Shown in pieces: positions 26,525 to 37,000 of a stretch of DNA of 64,000 nucleotides. Made by a program: the position numbers and the translations under genes. The notes under the pieces are model-generated. The model was not told the origin of the DNA, did not search any database, and saw only the letters and a list, made by a program, of their open reading frames with translations. Positions within the stretch are counted from its first letter, which is position 1. Each line of letters starts with the position of its first letter. Source of the DNA: Mycteria americana (Eukaryota > Chordata > Aves > Ciconiiformes > Ciconiidae); the NCBI RefSeq assembly GCF_035582795.1, contig NC_134365.1, positions 141,015,077 through 141,079,076 of the forward strand, read 5' to 3'.

Positions 26525-27145
26525 TTATTTTATTGGTAGGATGTACCCTATAAAAAAATATCTGCCAAAGATCATTAAGACCCCACTCAAGAATGGCATA
26601 ACAGCAAAAGTGAAATCAATAGAAACAGCATCCCCAGCTTCCTGAGGAGGAACCCTCCTCCTGGGTTGGAGGAGAAATTGAATTCAGGAGAAAAAGAAAT
26701 GCCCTGATTTTTAACTACTAGTTGAACTCAAGATTACTGACATTAAAACAGCATTGCTGGGAATGATGTTTAATATTCCCTCCACTAGACAAAATGCGAT
26801 ATATTTTTGAAACTCTTTGTTGGAGATATTCCACAGGGCAAAGAGGGCCAAGCATATCGCTGCTATCTCCATGGCAGCAGCTAGCACAGGGCAGTCTTGG
26901 TTGGCAGTAATTTCTGTGGAGGCAGGAGGATTATAACACAAATGACAAAAACTTTTAGAAGAGTTCTTTCAAATAATGTGGGGCTTTCCGGAGTCTGAAC
27001 CATAAAACATCCACAGATGAGCTGAAAGTAACATCCTTAGTATACCACAGTTTCCGTTCTATTGGAAGCATTAATGCTATACACAAACCCCACCCTAACA
27101 TATGGAAAGCAATTCCAATTAGGCAATGTAAAAAATGATGGACAA
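26525..27145 (-). pseudogene. Claudin (CLDN34-like) pseudogene, copy B
   Basis: Degraded claudin on the same strand as the intact gene. From the 5' side it keeps GWGLCIALMLPIERKLW (end of membrane segment 1 and the loop Trp). After a frame change it keeps FCHLCYN, matching FCHKFSG around the second loop cysteine, then ANQDCPVLAAAMEIA and LALFALWNI (membrane segment 2). Two in-frame stops follow (TAA at 26,711 and a TGA just after it). It ends with QEAGDAVSIDFTFAVMPFLS, matching the QEAGAAIPIGIVAV region that opens the fourth membrane segment, and a stop at 26,525. No start codon is visible at the expected place. The GLW motif is gone, making this the most diverged of the three relics. The order and spacing of the blocks match the intact gene along its whole length. 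Confidence 0.78.
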
Positions 27146-28144
27146 GAAATTTTTAACGTAAAGGTGATCAGCTGTTGTCACATTTTTGTTGGGTATGATA
27201 CTGGCTGTGCAGAAAACAGTCAGTGAAAAACACCCAGGGCATGTGATGAGTATGAATTTACAGAAGGAAAGGCCTGAGTTCTGGGGTGGTCCAAAGTCTA
27301 AGTTGTGCCTTTTGTGTCCTGCAAAGCTTTAATGGTGCTTGAAGTTCTGTATTGAGCAAGAGCCCAAGACTTTCCTAGCCAGGTAGGTAACTCCTGCTAA
27401 AGCCCCATTAGACTCTAAAAACATGATCCACCCACACGTCTGGAATACCCTAAAACCCAGCAGCTGCAGACAGAGCACATTTGACTCTCATCAAGACAAT
27501 CCAGCCCCTCACAACATGCAGTGACAGCTACGTTAAAAAATGCCTGCAAGGACGTTAATCACCATTTTCTATCATAAGAGCATGCCTCTTTTGAAAGTGA
27601 GTGACCTGGGCTCAAGGCCCTCCTTATCTTGAGCAACGAGACAGGCCCTGTGGTTAGTACTGCTGAGCCCCCAGCTGTGCAGTCAAGCTTTTCTGTATGA
27701 TCAAAGTCTTGCTTTTTTGTTTTGCCACTGGGTGACCCAGATTCAGCAAAAGGATCAGAGGAGCAGTATATCCCCAGAGTTTCCAGATATTTAACTCTGT
27801 TGAGTATTTTGCGCTGTGCATAAGGTTTGAAGGTGGTTGTTTTTTTAAAAATCCCATAGAAGAAAAATAATGAATTTTATTCCCATTCACTGTGCTGGGA
27901 ACGGAGCTGTAAAAACGCTGGTTTCTGGGCTTCTAAAATTCGCATGTTAGAACACGTTAACATGTGGGCATCCAAACTTTTGTCTGAAATTGGCACCAAG
28001 ACATTCCTCATGCCAGCCCAGGTCTCCAGCAGGTGAACCAAAGGAGTAATTTCAGGAGCTTGTAGCAATGATGAATTATTGCTTGATTTCACTCTAGTGG
28101 GCTGCATCTATAAAAAATCTTCAACTTACTGTCCTAGGATTTTA
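27146..28144. other. Non-coding DNA between claudin copy B and the plus-strand CR1
   Basis: About 1 kb without a recognisable gene or repeat. The open frames are short and featureless. Confidence 0.5.
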
Positions 28145-29160
28145 ATTTGGGTATTTAACCTTTATCAATGGTCTGGACAAGGGGATTGAGTGCACCCTCA
28201 GTAAGTTGCAGATGACACCAAGTTGGGTGGGAGTGTTGATCTGCTGGAGGGTAGGAAGGCTCTGCAGAGGGACCTGGACAGGCTGGATGGATGGGCCGAG
28301 GTCAATTGTATGGGGTTCAACAAGGCCAAGTGTCGGGTCCCGCAGTTGGGCCACAGCAACCCCATGCAACGCTACAGGCTTGGGGAAAAGGACCTGGGGG
28401 TGTTGGTGGACAGCCAGCTGAACATGAGCCAGCAGTGTGTCCAGGTGGCCAAGAAAGCCAACAGCATCCTGGCTTGTGTCAGGAATCGTGTGGCCAGCAG
28501 GACTAGGGAAGTGATCGTGCCCCTGTACTCGGCACTGGTGAGGCCGCACCTCAAATGCTGTGTTCAGTTTTGGGCCCCTCACTACAAGAGAGACATGGAG
28601 GTGCTGGAGCGTGTCCAGAGAAGGGCAACAAAGCTGGTGAAGGGTCTGGAGAGCAAGTCTTCTGAGGAGTGGCTGAGGGAACTGGGGTTGTTTAGCCTGG
28701 AGAAGCGGAGGCTGAGGGGAGACCTTATCGCTCTCTACAACTACCTGAAAGGAGGTTGTAGTGAGGTGGGGGTCGGTCTCTTCTCCCAGGTAAGTGATAG
28801 GATGAGAGGAAACTGCCTCAGGTTGTGCCAGGGGAGGTTTAGATTGGATATTAGGAAAAATTTGTTCACCAAAAGGGTTGTCAAGCACTGGAACAGGCTG
28901 CCAGGGAAGTGGTTGAGTCCCCATCCCTGGAGGTATTTAAAAGACGTGTAGATGTGGTGCTTGGGGACATGGTTTAGCGGTGGACCTGGCAGTGCTAGGT
29001 TAACAGTTGGACTTGATGATCTTAAAGGTCTTTTCCAACCTAAATGATTCTATTCTATTCTATTCTATTCTTTCTATTCTATTCTATTCTATTCTATTCT
29101 ATTCTATTCTATTCTATTCTATTCTATTCTATTCTATTCTATTCTATTCTATTCCATTCT
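28145..29160 (+). mobile_element. 5'-truncated CR1 LINE, plus strand
   Basis: About 1 kb of CR1 retrotransposon in plus orientation. The first recognisable residues are [16 protein letters not shown] single-base deletion then shifts the frame just before ADDTKLGG, the reverse-transcriptase active-site box. From there a frame runs uninterrupted to about 28,951 through [17 protein letters not shown]-type and [11 protein letters not shown] blocks to [11 protein letters not shown], the CR1 C-terminus. The 3' UTR contains GTTGGACTTGATGATCTTAA, and the copy ends in an expanded ATTCT tract. It is better preserved than the copy at 22.7 kb but lacks the upstream two thirds of ORF2, so it cannot move by itself. 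Confidence 0.96.
29047..29160. repeat. Expanded ATTCT pentanucleotide array (CR1 tail)
   Basis: More than 20 near-perfect ATTCT units with one irregular TTTCT step and a variant ATTCC unit near the end, attached to the 3' end of the plus-strand CR1. It is much longer than the usual few terminal units and is probably length-variable. Confidence 0.96.
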
Positions 29161-30467
29161 AAAAGGATAAACTAACTTATTTAATCAACATTGAAATTGT
29201 TAAAGGAGGTAAATTTCCATTAAATGAATGTGGCAAGGAGCCATGGTTGGCAGTTGCAAGTCAACAGCACTGCAATTGCATCTGTGGTCTAAAATACTTG
29301 ACGAAATTATTTTAAGAGGAATCTTTCTCTTCTAACAATTTTCCTTAAATACATGAGAAGGAAACTTTCTTTTATGCTTTTCATGGGCGTAGAGAGTTTC
29401 TCAGTCAAGATCAATTCTTTTCAGTTTTTACAATTTCCTTCTGCAAGAATCCCCAGGTTTGAATCAGTTAGTTGTCTCAATAATAACCTTCCAGCCTTTC
29501 AAGAAGCAAAATTTAGCCCATCAGAAATACCTATAATAAAAAAAGAGGAAAAAGAATTCATGCAAAATAAGTGGAGTATTATTTGACAAGTGATCAGAAA
29601 AGGGGATTCAAATAAGTAGCACAGACGTCACAAATTACATGTGGGGGTTTTTTTTCATAATCCCATTGCCAGGTGGTTACTCCAAGAAGGCTGAACTAAG
29701 GTTAGTAGAGTTTTAAAGCATATTTAATCTTCATGTCTGTCTATTATAGGACAAGGCCCAGTTTCTCAACTAATGTTAAATGCTTTCATTTTATGATGTC
29801 ATCTGATAATCTTTTTCCCAGTGATGATTTAGCAAAAAGGCAGCCTGTCCTAAAACCAAGCTGGTATCTGTAGCTACTTGCTTACTACTCACTCTGAATG
29901 GTATTAAATCGCTGATCCTTAGTTCAGCCATCCAGGTGTTGTCTGAGCAATGCAAACAATTTTCTGAGTACTTCACAGACATGAACGCATCTCCCAACAG
30001 TTGCGTCTAGCCATCGCACAGTGATTAGATCACTTACCACAGGAGCTGGGTAACAGCTTTTTTGTGGTTCCTAATCCAGACTTTGGTCACCAACAACAAT
30101 CTGCCAAAGTGGACTGATATAAAACCTTTTGTTATTTGTAAAAGCTTGAAAGCAGAAGCTACTCTTATCAAGTCTATCCACTCTGCTGTAAACTGTTTCT
30201 GCTTTAAAAGACAAAGAGCTCTTTTTCTTTGGGACTTTCTGCTTTTTTTGGTTACTCACCAGCACTGAATTCATCTGAGCATTTGTAAAAGGCTGTGTTA
30301 ACATGGGCTTCCTCTGCTGGCTTTCCAGTAACTGAGCACAATTTCTAAGATTTTGTGTAAACAATGGATTAAACTGGCTTTGGGGTTAAATCTTCCTCTT
30401 GCAGCATAATTCATCAGACTGCAGTGAATGGACAGAGAAAGCTATTAGTTGAGAGAAACTAACATGG
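29161..30467. other. Non-coding DNA between the plus-strand CR1 and the solo LTR
   Basis: About 1.3 kb of AT-rich sequence. I see no gene, RNA or repeat that I can support. Confidence 0.5.
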
Positions 30468-31000
30468 TGTCATGGTTTAACCCCAGTCGGCAACTAAGCA
30501 CCATGCAGCCACTTGCTCACCCTCCTGCCCCTGAGGGACAGAATTGGGGGGAAAAAAAAGTAAAACCCATGGGTTGAGATAAAGACAGTTTAATAGGACA
30601 GCAGAGGAAGAGAAAAAAAAAATTATAAAAGAATGTACAAAACAAGTGATGCACAATGCAATTGCTCACCACCCACTGACCAATGCCCAGCCAGTCCCCG
30701 AGCAGCCATCGCTGGTCCCTGGCCAACTCCCCCCAGTTTCTATACCGAGCATGACGCCATATGGTATGGAATAGCCCTTTGGCCAGTTGGGGTCAGCTGT
30801 CCTGGCTGTGCCCCCTCCCAGCTTCTTGTGCACCTGGCAGAGCAGGGGAAGCTGAAAAGTCCTGGACTAGTGTAAGCCCCACTTAGCAACAACTAAAACA
30901 TCAGTGTCTTATCAACATTATTCTCATCCTAAATCCAAAACGCAGCACTATATCAGCTACTAGGAAGAAAATTAACTCTATCCCAGCTGAAACCAGGACA
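30468..31000 (-). mobile_element. Solo endogenous-retrovirus LTR, 533 bp, with 5-bp target-site duplication
   Basis: The element begins TGTCATGGTTTAACCCCAG and ends CAGCTGAAACCAGGACA on the plus strand, giving canonical TG...CA ends. The host bases CATGG occur immediately on both sides (30,463-30,467 and 31,001-31,005), a perfect 5-bp target-site duplication. Read on the minus strand it carries CTATTAAACTGTCTTTATCT, a likely polyadenylation signal and R/U5 junction, so the LTR points leftward. I recognise it as an LTR family common in many birds, but I cannot name the subfamily with certainty. No gag, pol or env sequence is attached, so the internal part was lost by LTR-LTR recombination. Confidence 0.9.
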
Positions 31001-33472
31001 CATGGATATACCTGCTCAGGATGAAGGTGTTGCTCCTCCCAAATAAGATGTTGGCCATCCATTTACCAACCCCTGTAACTCCAAAAGTTAATTTCTGCTT
31101 AGGCAGATGAATACTAGTATGAGGACAGGAACTGCCAAGACTCATGTATGCTGCAAAATATATTTTATGTGTTATATGAATCTGTAGTCATTTGCATTCC
31201 CCCCTGCGAGATGTACCAACTCTACGCTCTCCAGATTTGAGTGCTAGGCCCTCTGTCAACTATGAAATCACAGGCCAGCTAAGTTATCTCTCTGTGTAAC
31301 TTATTCCTTTTGCCTTCCTTCTGAATCTGAATCCCTAAAGCAAAAGTGTCCATTCTCATTTTCTGAGTAGAAGACAATTTCAGAATGAATTCTGCACAGG
31401 CAAAAACTGTATTTTCTGAACCTTCAACCAGATTTTGTTCTCTGCTCTTCCCTGTCTTTGTTAAATCACCTTCCTCTCTCTTTCACTTTCCGCTTCTCTC
31501 TTCTTCATTTGCTTTTTCCTGCCTCTCTCACAGTTTTGTCCTCAGTGACTCACTCAACTTTCTTCCCCCTTACTCCTCAGAACCTTTTTTTATAATTCTC
31601 CTGTTCGGTGTTGCTCTTCTCCTATGCCTCTTGTGCCTATGCTTTCATTGCTTGTATGCTTGTGTGCTCTTTTGTCTCACTCTTGATCTTCAGTTTGCAC
31701 TGTTTGTTTAGACAAGAAAAAAATCTTTTAGATCTCTTAAGGCATTGGAGCGGCCATTACAATAAGGGTGGTTTTAATTTAGGTAATTTAAAAAGAATTG
31801 GAGCTCCTTGTCAGATTTTCTAGAAACAACATGGTTTGCAAATAGAATAATGGGGTAATTTAAGTGGTATGGACTTCTGATAGTTTTCTTCAAACTATCT
31901 AGTTTTTCTTTAGCTTAATGCAAGAAGTTTTGATAGCGTGTCCTTAGGCAGTTACATTGCATATCAGAGCTTAGCCTTTTTAGTCTAGAATTAAAGAGCA
32001 GTCCTTGCAAGATGCTGAGTCTTTCCTAAATTCCCTTTGATTTCCATGATCAGACTCCTGTAAGACTCACTTTTCAGGCTAAAAGCCTGAATTATCTTTT
32101 CACACTCAGGTTCGTTTTGGTTATACCTACTCCAGAGTACTTTGTATTTGCTGCTGCAAATACAAAGTTTCACTAATGAAAGAGATTTTCTGAAGCACTG
32201 CTAGGTCTCTGAGAAGCAAGCAATGCTTTTGTCAGAAGCAAGTTTTTCTGACCGGTAATAACGATCTTCATATGACTGCTGTTTAAATGTTCATGTCAAA
32301 GCTTGTGAAATTTGCGGACAAAACTCCTCCTGGCACAGGGTATGGGTGATGGCAATGCTGTCTTTGACTGCGTTGAGGACCAGCCTTTCAGAAGAGAGAG
32401 CAGCACCTGACAGCAACGTTGGAGGCCTGGACTGAGCATGGCAGCTAGAAGGACCCTGGAGGCACTGAAGGCTGCCACCAGCTTCCGTGACTGTCTGCAT
32501 CGGCTTTGAATGTCACCAGGACCATCTGGGAATTCTGGACTATTAGCAAACCAAGCAACGTTTACTATGTACAGCTGCAAAATGTAAGTAAGTCTCAGAA
32601 TTCCTGAGTTTTCACTGGAAATGAAGCTATTTATAGACAGATGTCCTGGCGGATACAAACTTTTCTGAGAAACAGCGGCAAGAAGATAAGGTATTAGCAC
32701 TCTTGCAACTAGTCACATTGATGGGTTCATGGGGTATGCTTTCACGGTCTGTGCTCACAGAAAGATAGGATGAACTGGCATGTGCTGAGCACCTTCCTGC
32801 CAGAGGGGTATTATACCAGTTAGTTTGAAACCCTTACAATAACAAGTACGGTCACTTCAACAATCCCATTTTATTCCTACCATAGTTTATCGTATTTAAA
32901 GCTACACTTAACCATGGCAAATATCATGTCTGTCCTCCTGCATAATGCAGGCCATGATCTCTGGGTGAACTAGTGCAGGTCAGTTCTAAAATGATGTTGT
33001 TAAAAAAAGCATCCTTTAGGTGCCTTTTGGTAAAAAGTCCACTGATACAGTGTTTGGTTACAGTAGGAAAAAATCAGTTAAATGAACACTGAATGTACAT
33101 ACCTCTGAAAAACAAACAAAACAAAGTCCACCTATGCAGAAGGTCACTTTAGCAATAACACTCATCAGCAACACCGAAGTGAACTCAGCTACCCGGCTGA
33201 GACATAGCTGCTGTGTTTCAGGGTTAGTTAATAAGAAATAATTCTTTGGGTGAAAATAATGTGTTGCATAGTTTACTTCTGTTCCCCAGAATTCAAACAG
33301 AAAATTGTGAATGTCACTGAAGAGTCACAGCTGACCCCAGAGAGCTCCTTGAGCAGATGAAGTCACTGGGTTGCTATGTTTATCCTGTAGCCCTGCCTCA
33401 CATTTCTCACAGGCATCTGAAGCCTGTGTTATCAGAAGGAGCCTTGGCATCCAGCACAATAGCATGTTTATA
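31001..33472. other. Non-coding DNA between the solo LTR and claudin copy C
   Basis: About 2.5 kb with no supported gene. A minus-strand open frame at 32,296-32,700 has a vague resemblance to the claudin loop 1 and membrane segment 2 pattern, but not enough to call. Confidence 0.5.
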
Positions 33473-34048
33473 TTAAAGAGAAAGGGTCCCACTCACCAGC
33501 AGCAGGACAAGGGCTGTAATCCCGGTAGGAGTGGCAGCACCGGCTTCCTGCGCCCGGGGCTGGCGTGGGGAGAAGGGGAAATGAGACACCATGGCTGCAC
33601 GCTGCAGAGCAGAAATTGCAGCTCACAGGGATTAACGCACATATGCCAGTGAACATTACCAACATCCCCCCAGCTAGGAAAAAGCTGATACGTGGATTTT
33701 GAGCACAATATTATATAAATAAATATATGAATATTTCTTAGAGCAAAGCTTGTAGGTTTTTCCTAGTGCTCCCAGGGTCGTAGCAGGCAGAGAAAGCATC
33801 TGAGCAAACAAGATTTCCAGGGGGTAACGTCTTCACTGAGTCTGACTCTGTGACAGGCCTTTATTCAGAAGTCCCTGGGGACTCTGCAGCGCCTGCTCAA
33901 GTTTCCCAGTTCCCACCCAAGCAGTGCTGGAGGAGATGATGGAGTTGTCATTGGTATGCCATGCTCAGCGCTTCTTGGGAGGTGACACCCAGCATCCAGC
34001 CCAGCATACCTGACACCGATCCGCTGAAGGTGGTACCAAACAGGGCAT
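33473..34048 (-). pseudogene. Claudin (CLDN34-like) pseudogene, copy C
   Basis: This is the clearest of the relics. The ATG at 34,048 opens MPCLVPPS, comparable with MSSLVSTS of the intact gene. In a shifted frame comes GMLGWMLG (membrane segment 1). Back in the first frame, after a TGA, comes AWHTNDNSIISSSTAWVGTGKL in two quotable parts: the loop Trp block and ISSSTAWVGTGKL, where the normal GIW is GTG. Past further breaks it keeps FTGICALIPVSCNF, matching the LAGLCVLIPVSWNF of the third membrane segment. After one more frameshift it keeps QEAGAATPTGITALVLLLV (fourth membrane segment) and stops at 33,473, slightly short of the normal C-terminus. The block order is colinear with the intact claudin throughout. 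At least three frame changes and several stops make function implausible. Confidence 0.87.
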
Positions 34049-37000
34049 GGTCCAGACACCTCTGCCAACTGCCTCAGCCATAGGCAAACACGGCCCAGGA
34101 TGGATGCGTTGCGGGAAACAAAATAAGTACATCATGTTATTTTACTGCCTGGCCTGAGCAGCACAGTGGGGTTCAGCACATGCAGCTGCTGCCTGCACTT
34201 GGTCGGTCAGGTCCCTGGTATCCTCAGTGCTGCAAAAGGTTCCCACCTGAGTCACTGCCACCAAGAAGGACTTTGCTGAAGCCGGTGTAGTTAGATGGGA
34301 GCACAGTGGGCTCCCTTCCTGCTCTTTTGCAGTGTTGCCTTCTGTATCATCGACCTCTTTTTTCCTCTGTTTTTCTTCAGTTCATTTTCACCTCTCTTCG
34401 AAACATGTGATTCCTGCTTTCTTGTTCATCTTTTTTTCCATATTTGACCCATCACTTGTTAGTCAGTCCTTCTGCCTGTTGAAATTTTTATTAAATATTT
34501 ATTAGCATGATGTCAAATAGTGATAATATTTTGTATTTTTATAGCATCCTGGAATTTACCTCTTTTTCCTTTTCATTCCCTCCTTTTGCCTTGCTGTCCC
34601 TCTCCCCCCTGCCTTCCCCTTGCATGACACCATTCCTCTTCTGCCTCTGCTCTGTTAGTAACAGCAAGGCAGCTTCACACACCCAAGGGACTTCTGCATC
34701 CCTGAGTATGGCTTTGGAGTACAAGCAAAACCCAGTGGTTCAGCAGATCTAGTTCGGTTCCTTCTGTGGCTCCCATCATACTAGTCTTTAATGTATTTCT
34801 TGCCGTAACTTTTTGTGAGTCGCTACTATCTTTATTTTACAAATGGGAAACAGTCGTATGGAAAGACTATGGGTCAGACTTTACAGATATTTGCAATATT
34901 AAAGCTCAGACGTAAATAAGGCTCTGAAGTCCACTGACATTAATTATTCCAAAAGTCGCATATGGAGAGCTTAAGCTTTTTAGCAGGACTTCTGAAAGTC
35001 CAGCAAGTGGATGACCACATCGTTACATGGACAAATCGCTAGAAATCTGGCTTGAAGTAATTTCAAATTCACCCCAAGATCTAGTCCTTTTTTTGGCCAT
35101 GGCTAGCTACCAGATATTGTATAGTTATTTTAGAGATAGATGAAACATCTCCATATTGGCCGGTTTTATTCCCATACCTTTGAACTGCTATTCAGCAATA
35201 GCACTGATATTTCCAATCTCTTCCCCAAGCTGAGAATGCTTCATTTCCAGTTCCGTAGCCTTCAGGGTTTTTTAAACACTTCTGTTGTGCAAGGGATTTT
35301 TCCCCCTCAATTTCAGTCAGCTGGCAGCTGCGATATACCTATGTAGTGGGTGCAATGCCTCTAGTTTCCAATTTCCCATGTGCTTTCTCTCCTACTTGCA
35401 ATGTCTTTCCTGAGGCCATGTGGGGCAGGCTGGATGGGCAGGTACAAATTGTTCTTATCAGCTGAGCTCAGGTACCTGCTAATATTTTGGCAATGTTAAT
35501 TCAAAGAGAGATCTATTTTTTTACCTTTACCAATTTATTCCATAATAGGTCTGCATATTCAGCTGCTGGAAACCAGCCTGCACGTGCAGTAACCGTGGAC
35601 GGTGCTGGGTATAAAATCCTGCCCATAATGTATATGCTTCTTCAAAATATCATTCTGGGAATTATCCTTGCACTGGGTCTTTTCCACATATATCCCAAGA
35701 GAAAGGGGATGACATGACATTCTGTGAACTGGATCTTAACAGTGCATACTGTACCCCATTCCCAATTGTGAGCCGGTATTTATTGGTTTTCTAATTCTGA
35801 GATGAGATTCACTTACATTTTCTTGATTGGCATCTAGTTGGTTTTGATGCAATAGTTGAGAGCCAAAACACTCCAACCCACCGTGCTAATTCTTGAACAA
35901 TCTTACCTCTCTCAAGCAAGGGAAATAGATTAAATTATGTGAGTAGTGGAAAGGGAATATGTCGGCTGAAAAATATGTTTTTATGAGCCGATACTGGATC
36001 TGACAATACAGATGTTGGCAAGAATGAAAGGAATCCCAGTTCAGTTTTGAAAAAGGTATATTTTTTCAGAGAACATGTCTCTTCTGGGAACCTTTAATTT
36101 AACGTACATTGGTTTCCTATTTTAAGAAAACAATTTGCTGTTAAACACTATGCCAGCCAGACTTACATTTTTAAAGCAAAAACTCTTTGTCCTGAAGTAT
36201 TTTAGTGGCCTAAAGAGCAGGAAATTGCCTGTGACATTTCAGTTTTTCCATTCTAAGGGAAAACTGGCCCAAGGTCTAAAAATAGCTTTCTCCTGAAAAC
36301 CACCCTCCCTCTCATCATTGTAATATACCATAAACCACGTGACAACAAAGGCATTTCTTTCTGAGACTAGCATTGTTTTTAATCAGCTCAAGAACTCACA
36401 ATCGGCAATTAAGACTCTCTTCATGTAAAACTGCTGACTTGAATAAAAACTTTGTTTACTGACTTCACTCAAATAATTATTTGGTGACCTACTCTGTAGT
36501 ACAGCATCTCCAGTTCCTCCCTCTGCCTTTGCCTGAACACAAATGATGCTGGTCAGAATTGCATATTCACCTGGAATGTGAAGGGAAGAAAATCTCAGTA
36601 GACTTTGCGCTATCGGCTTGTTTTACTATTAGGCACTTTTCAGCTCCATCTGCTATTTGAGCACCCATCTTCGAGAAGAGTATTGCATATATATTCCTAC
36701 ACATTTTAGTCTGCGGCCATGAATGGACAGGTGAGGTAGATGGTTTGCATAAATAAGGTTAACAAAACACATCGTGTGGCAGATTAATGCCAAGGAGTAT
36801 GTTATGGAGGTCAAAGATGGATGCCTTACCGTTACGCCTAGATACCCAGCAGAACTCAAAAGAGAGTCGTGGTATTCAGATCATTCCCCCAGCAGTGAAT
36901 TCAGACATGTGAGTGAATCACAAGATACTTGTTTATTGTCAACTCAGAAAAAATAAAGCGAGACTGGTTTATGTGTAGACTGAGGCCAGCGTGGAGACAT

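Noticed and set aside
32296-32700. Minus-strand frame of 134 codons resembling a claudin loop (VAWFANSPEF, ASRVLLAAML)
   Set aside because: The resemblance is limited to a few residues. The GLW-type motif and the cysteine pair are absent, and no other membrane segments follow in order. It could be a fifth relic but is not supportable.
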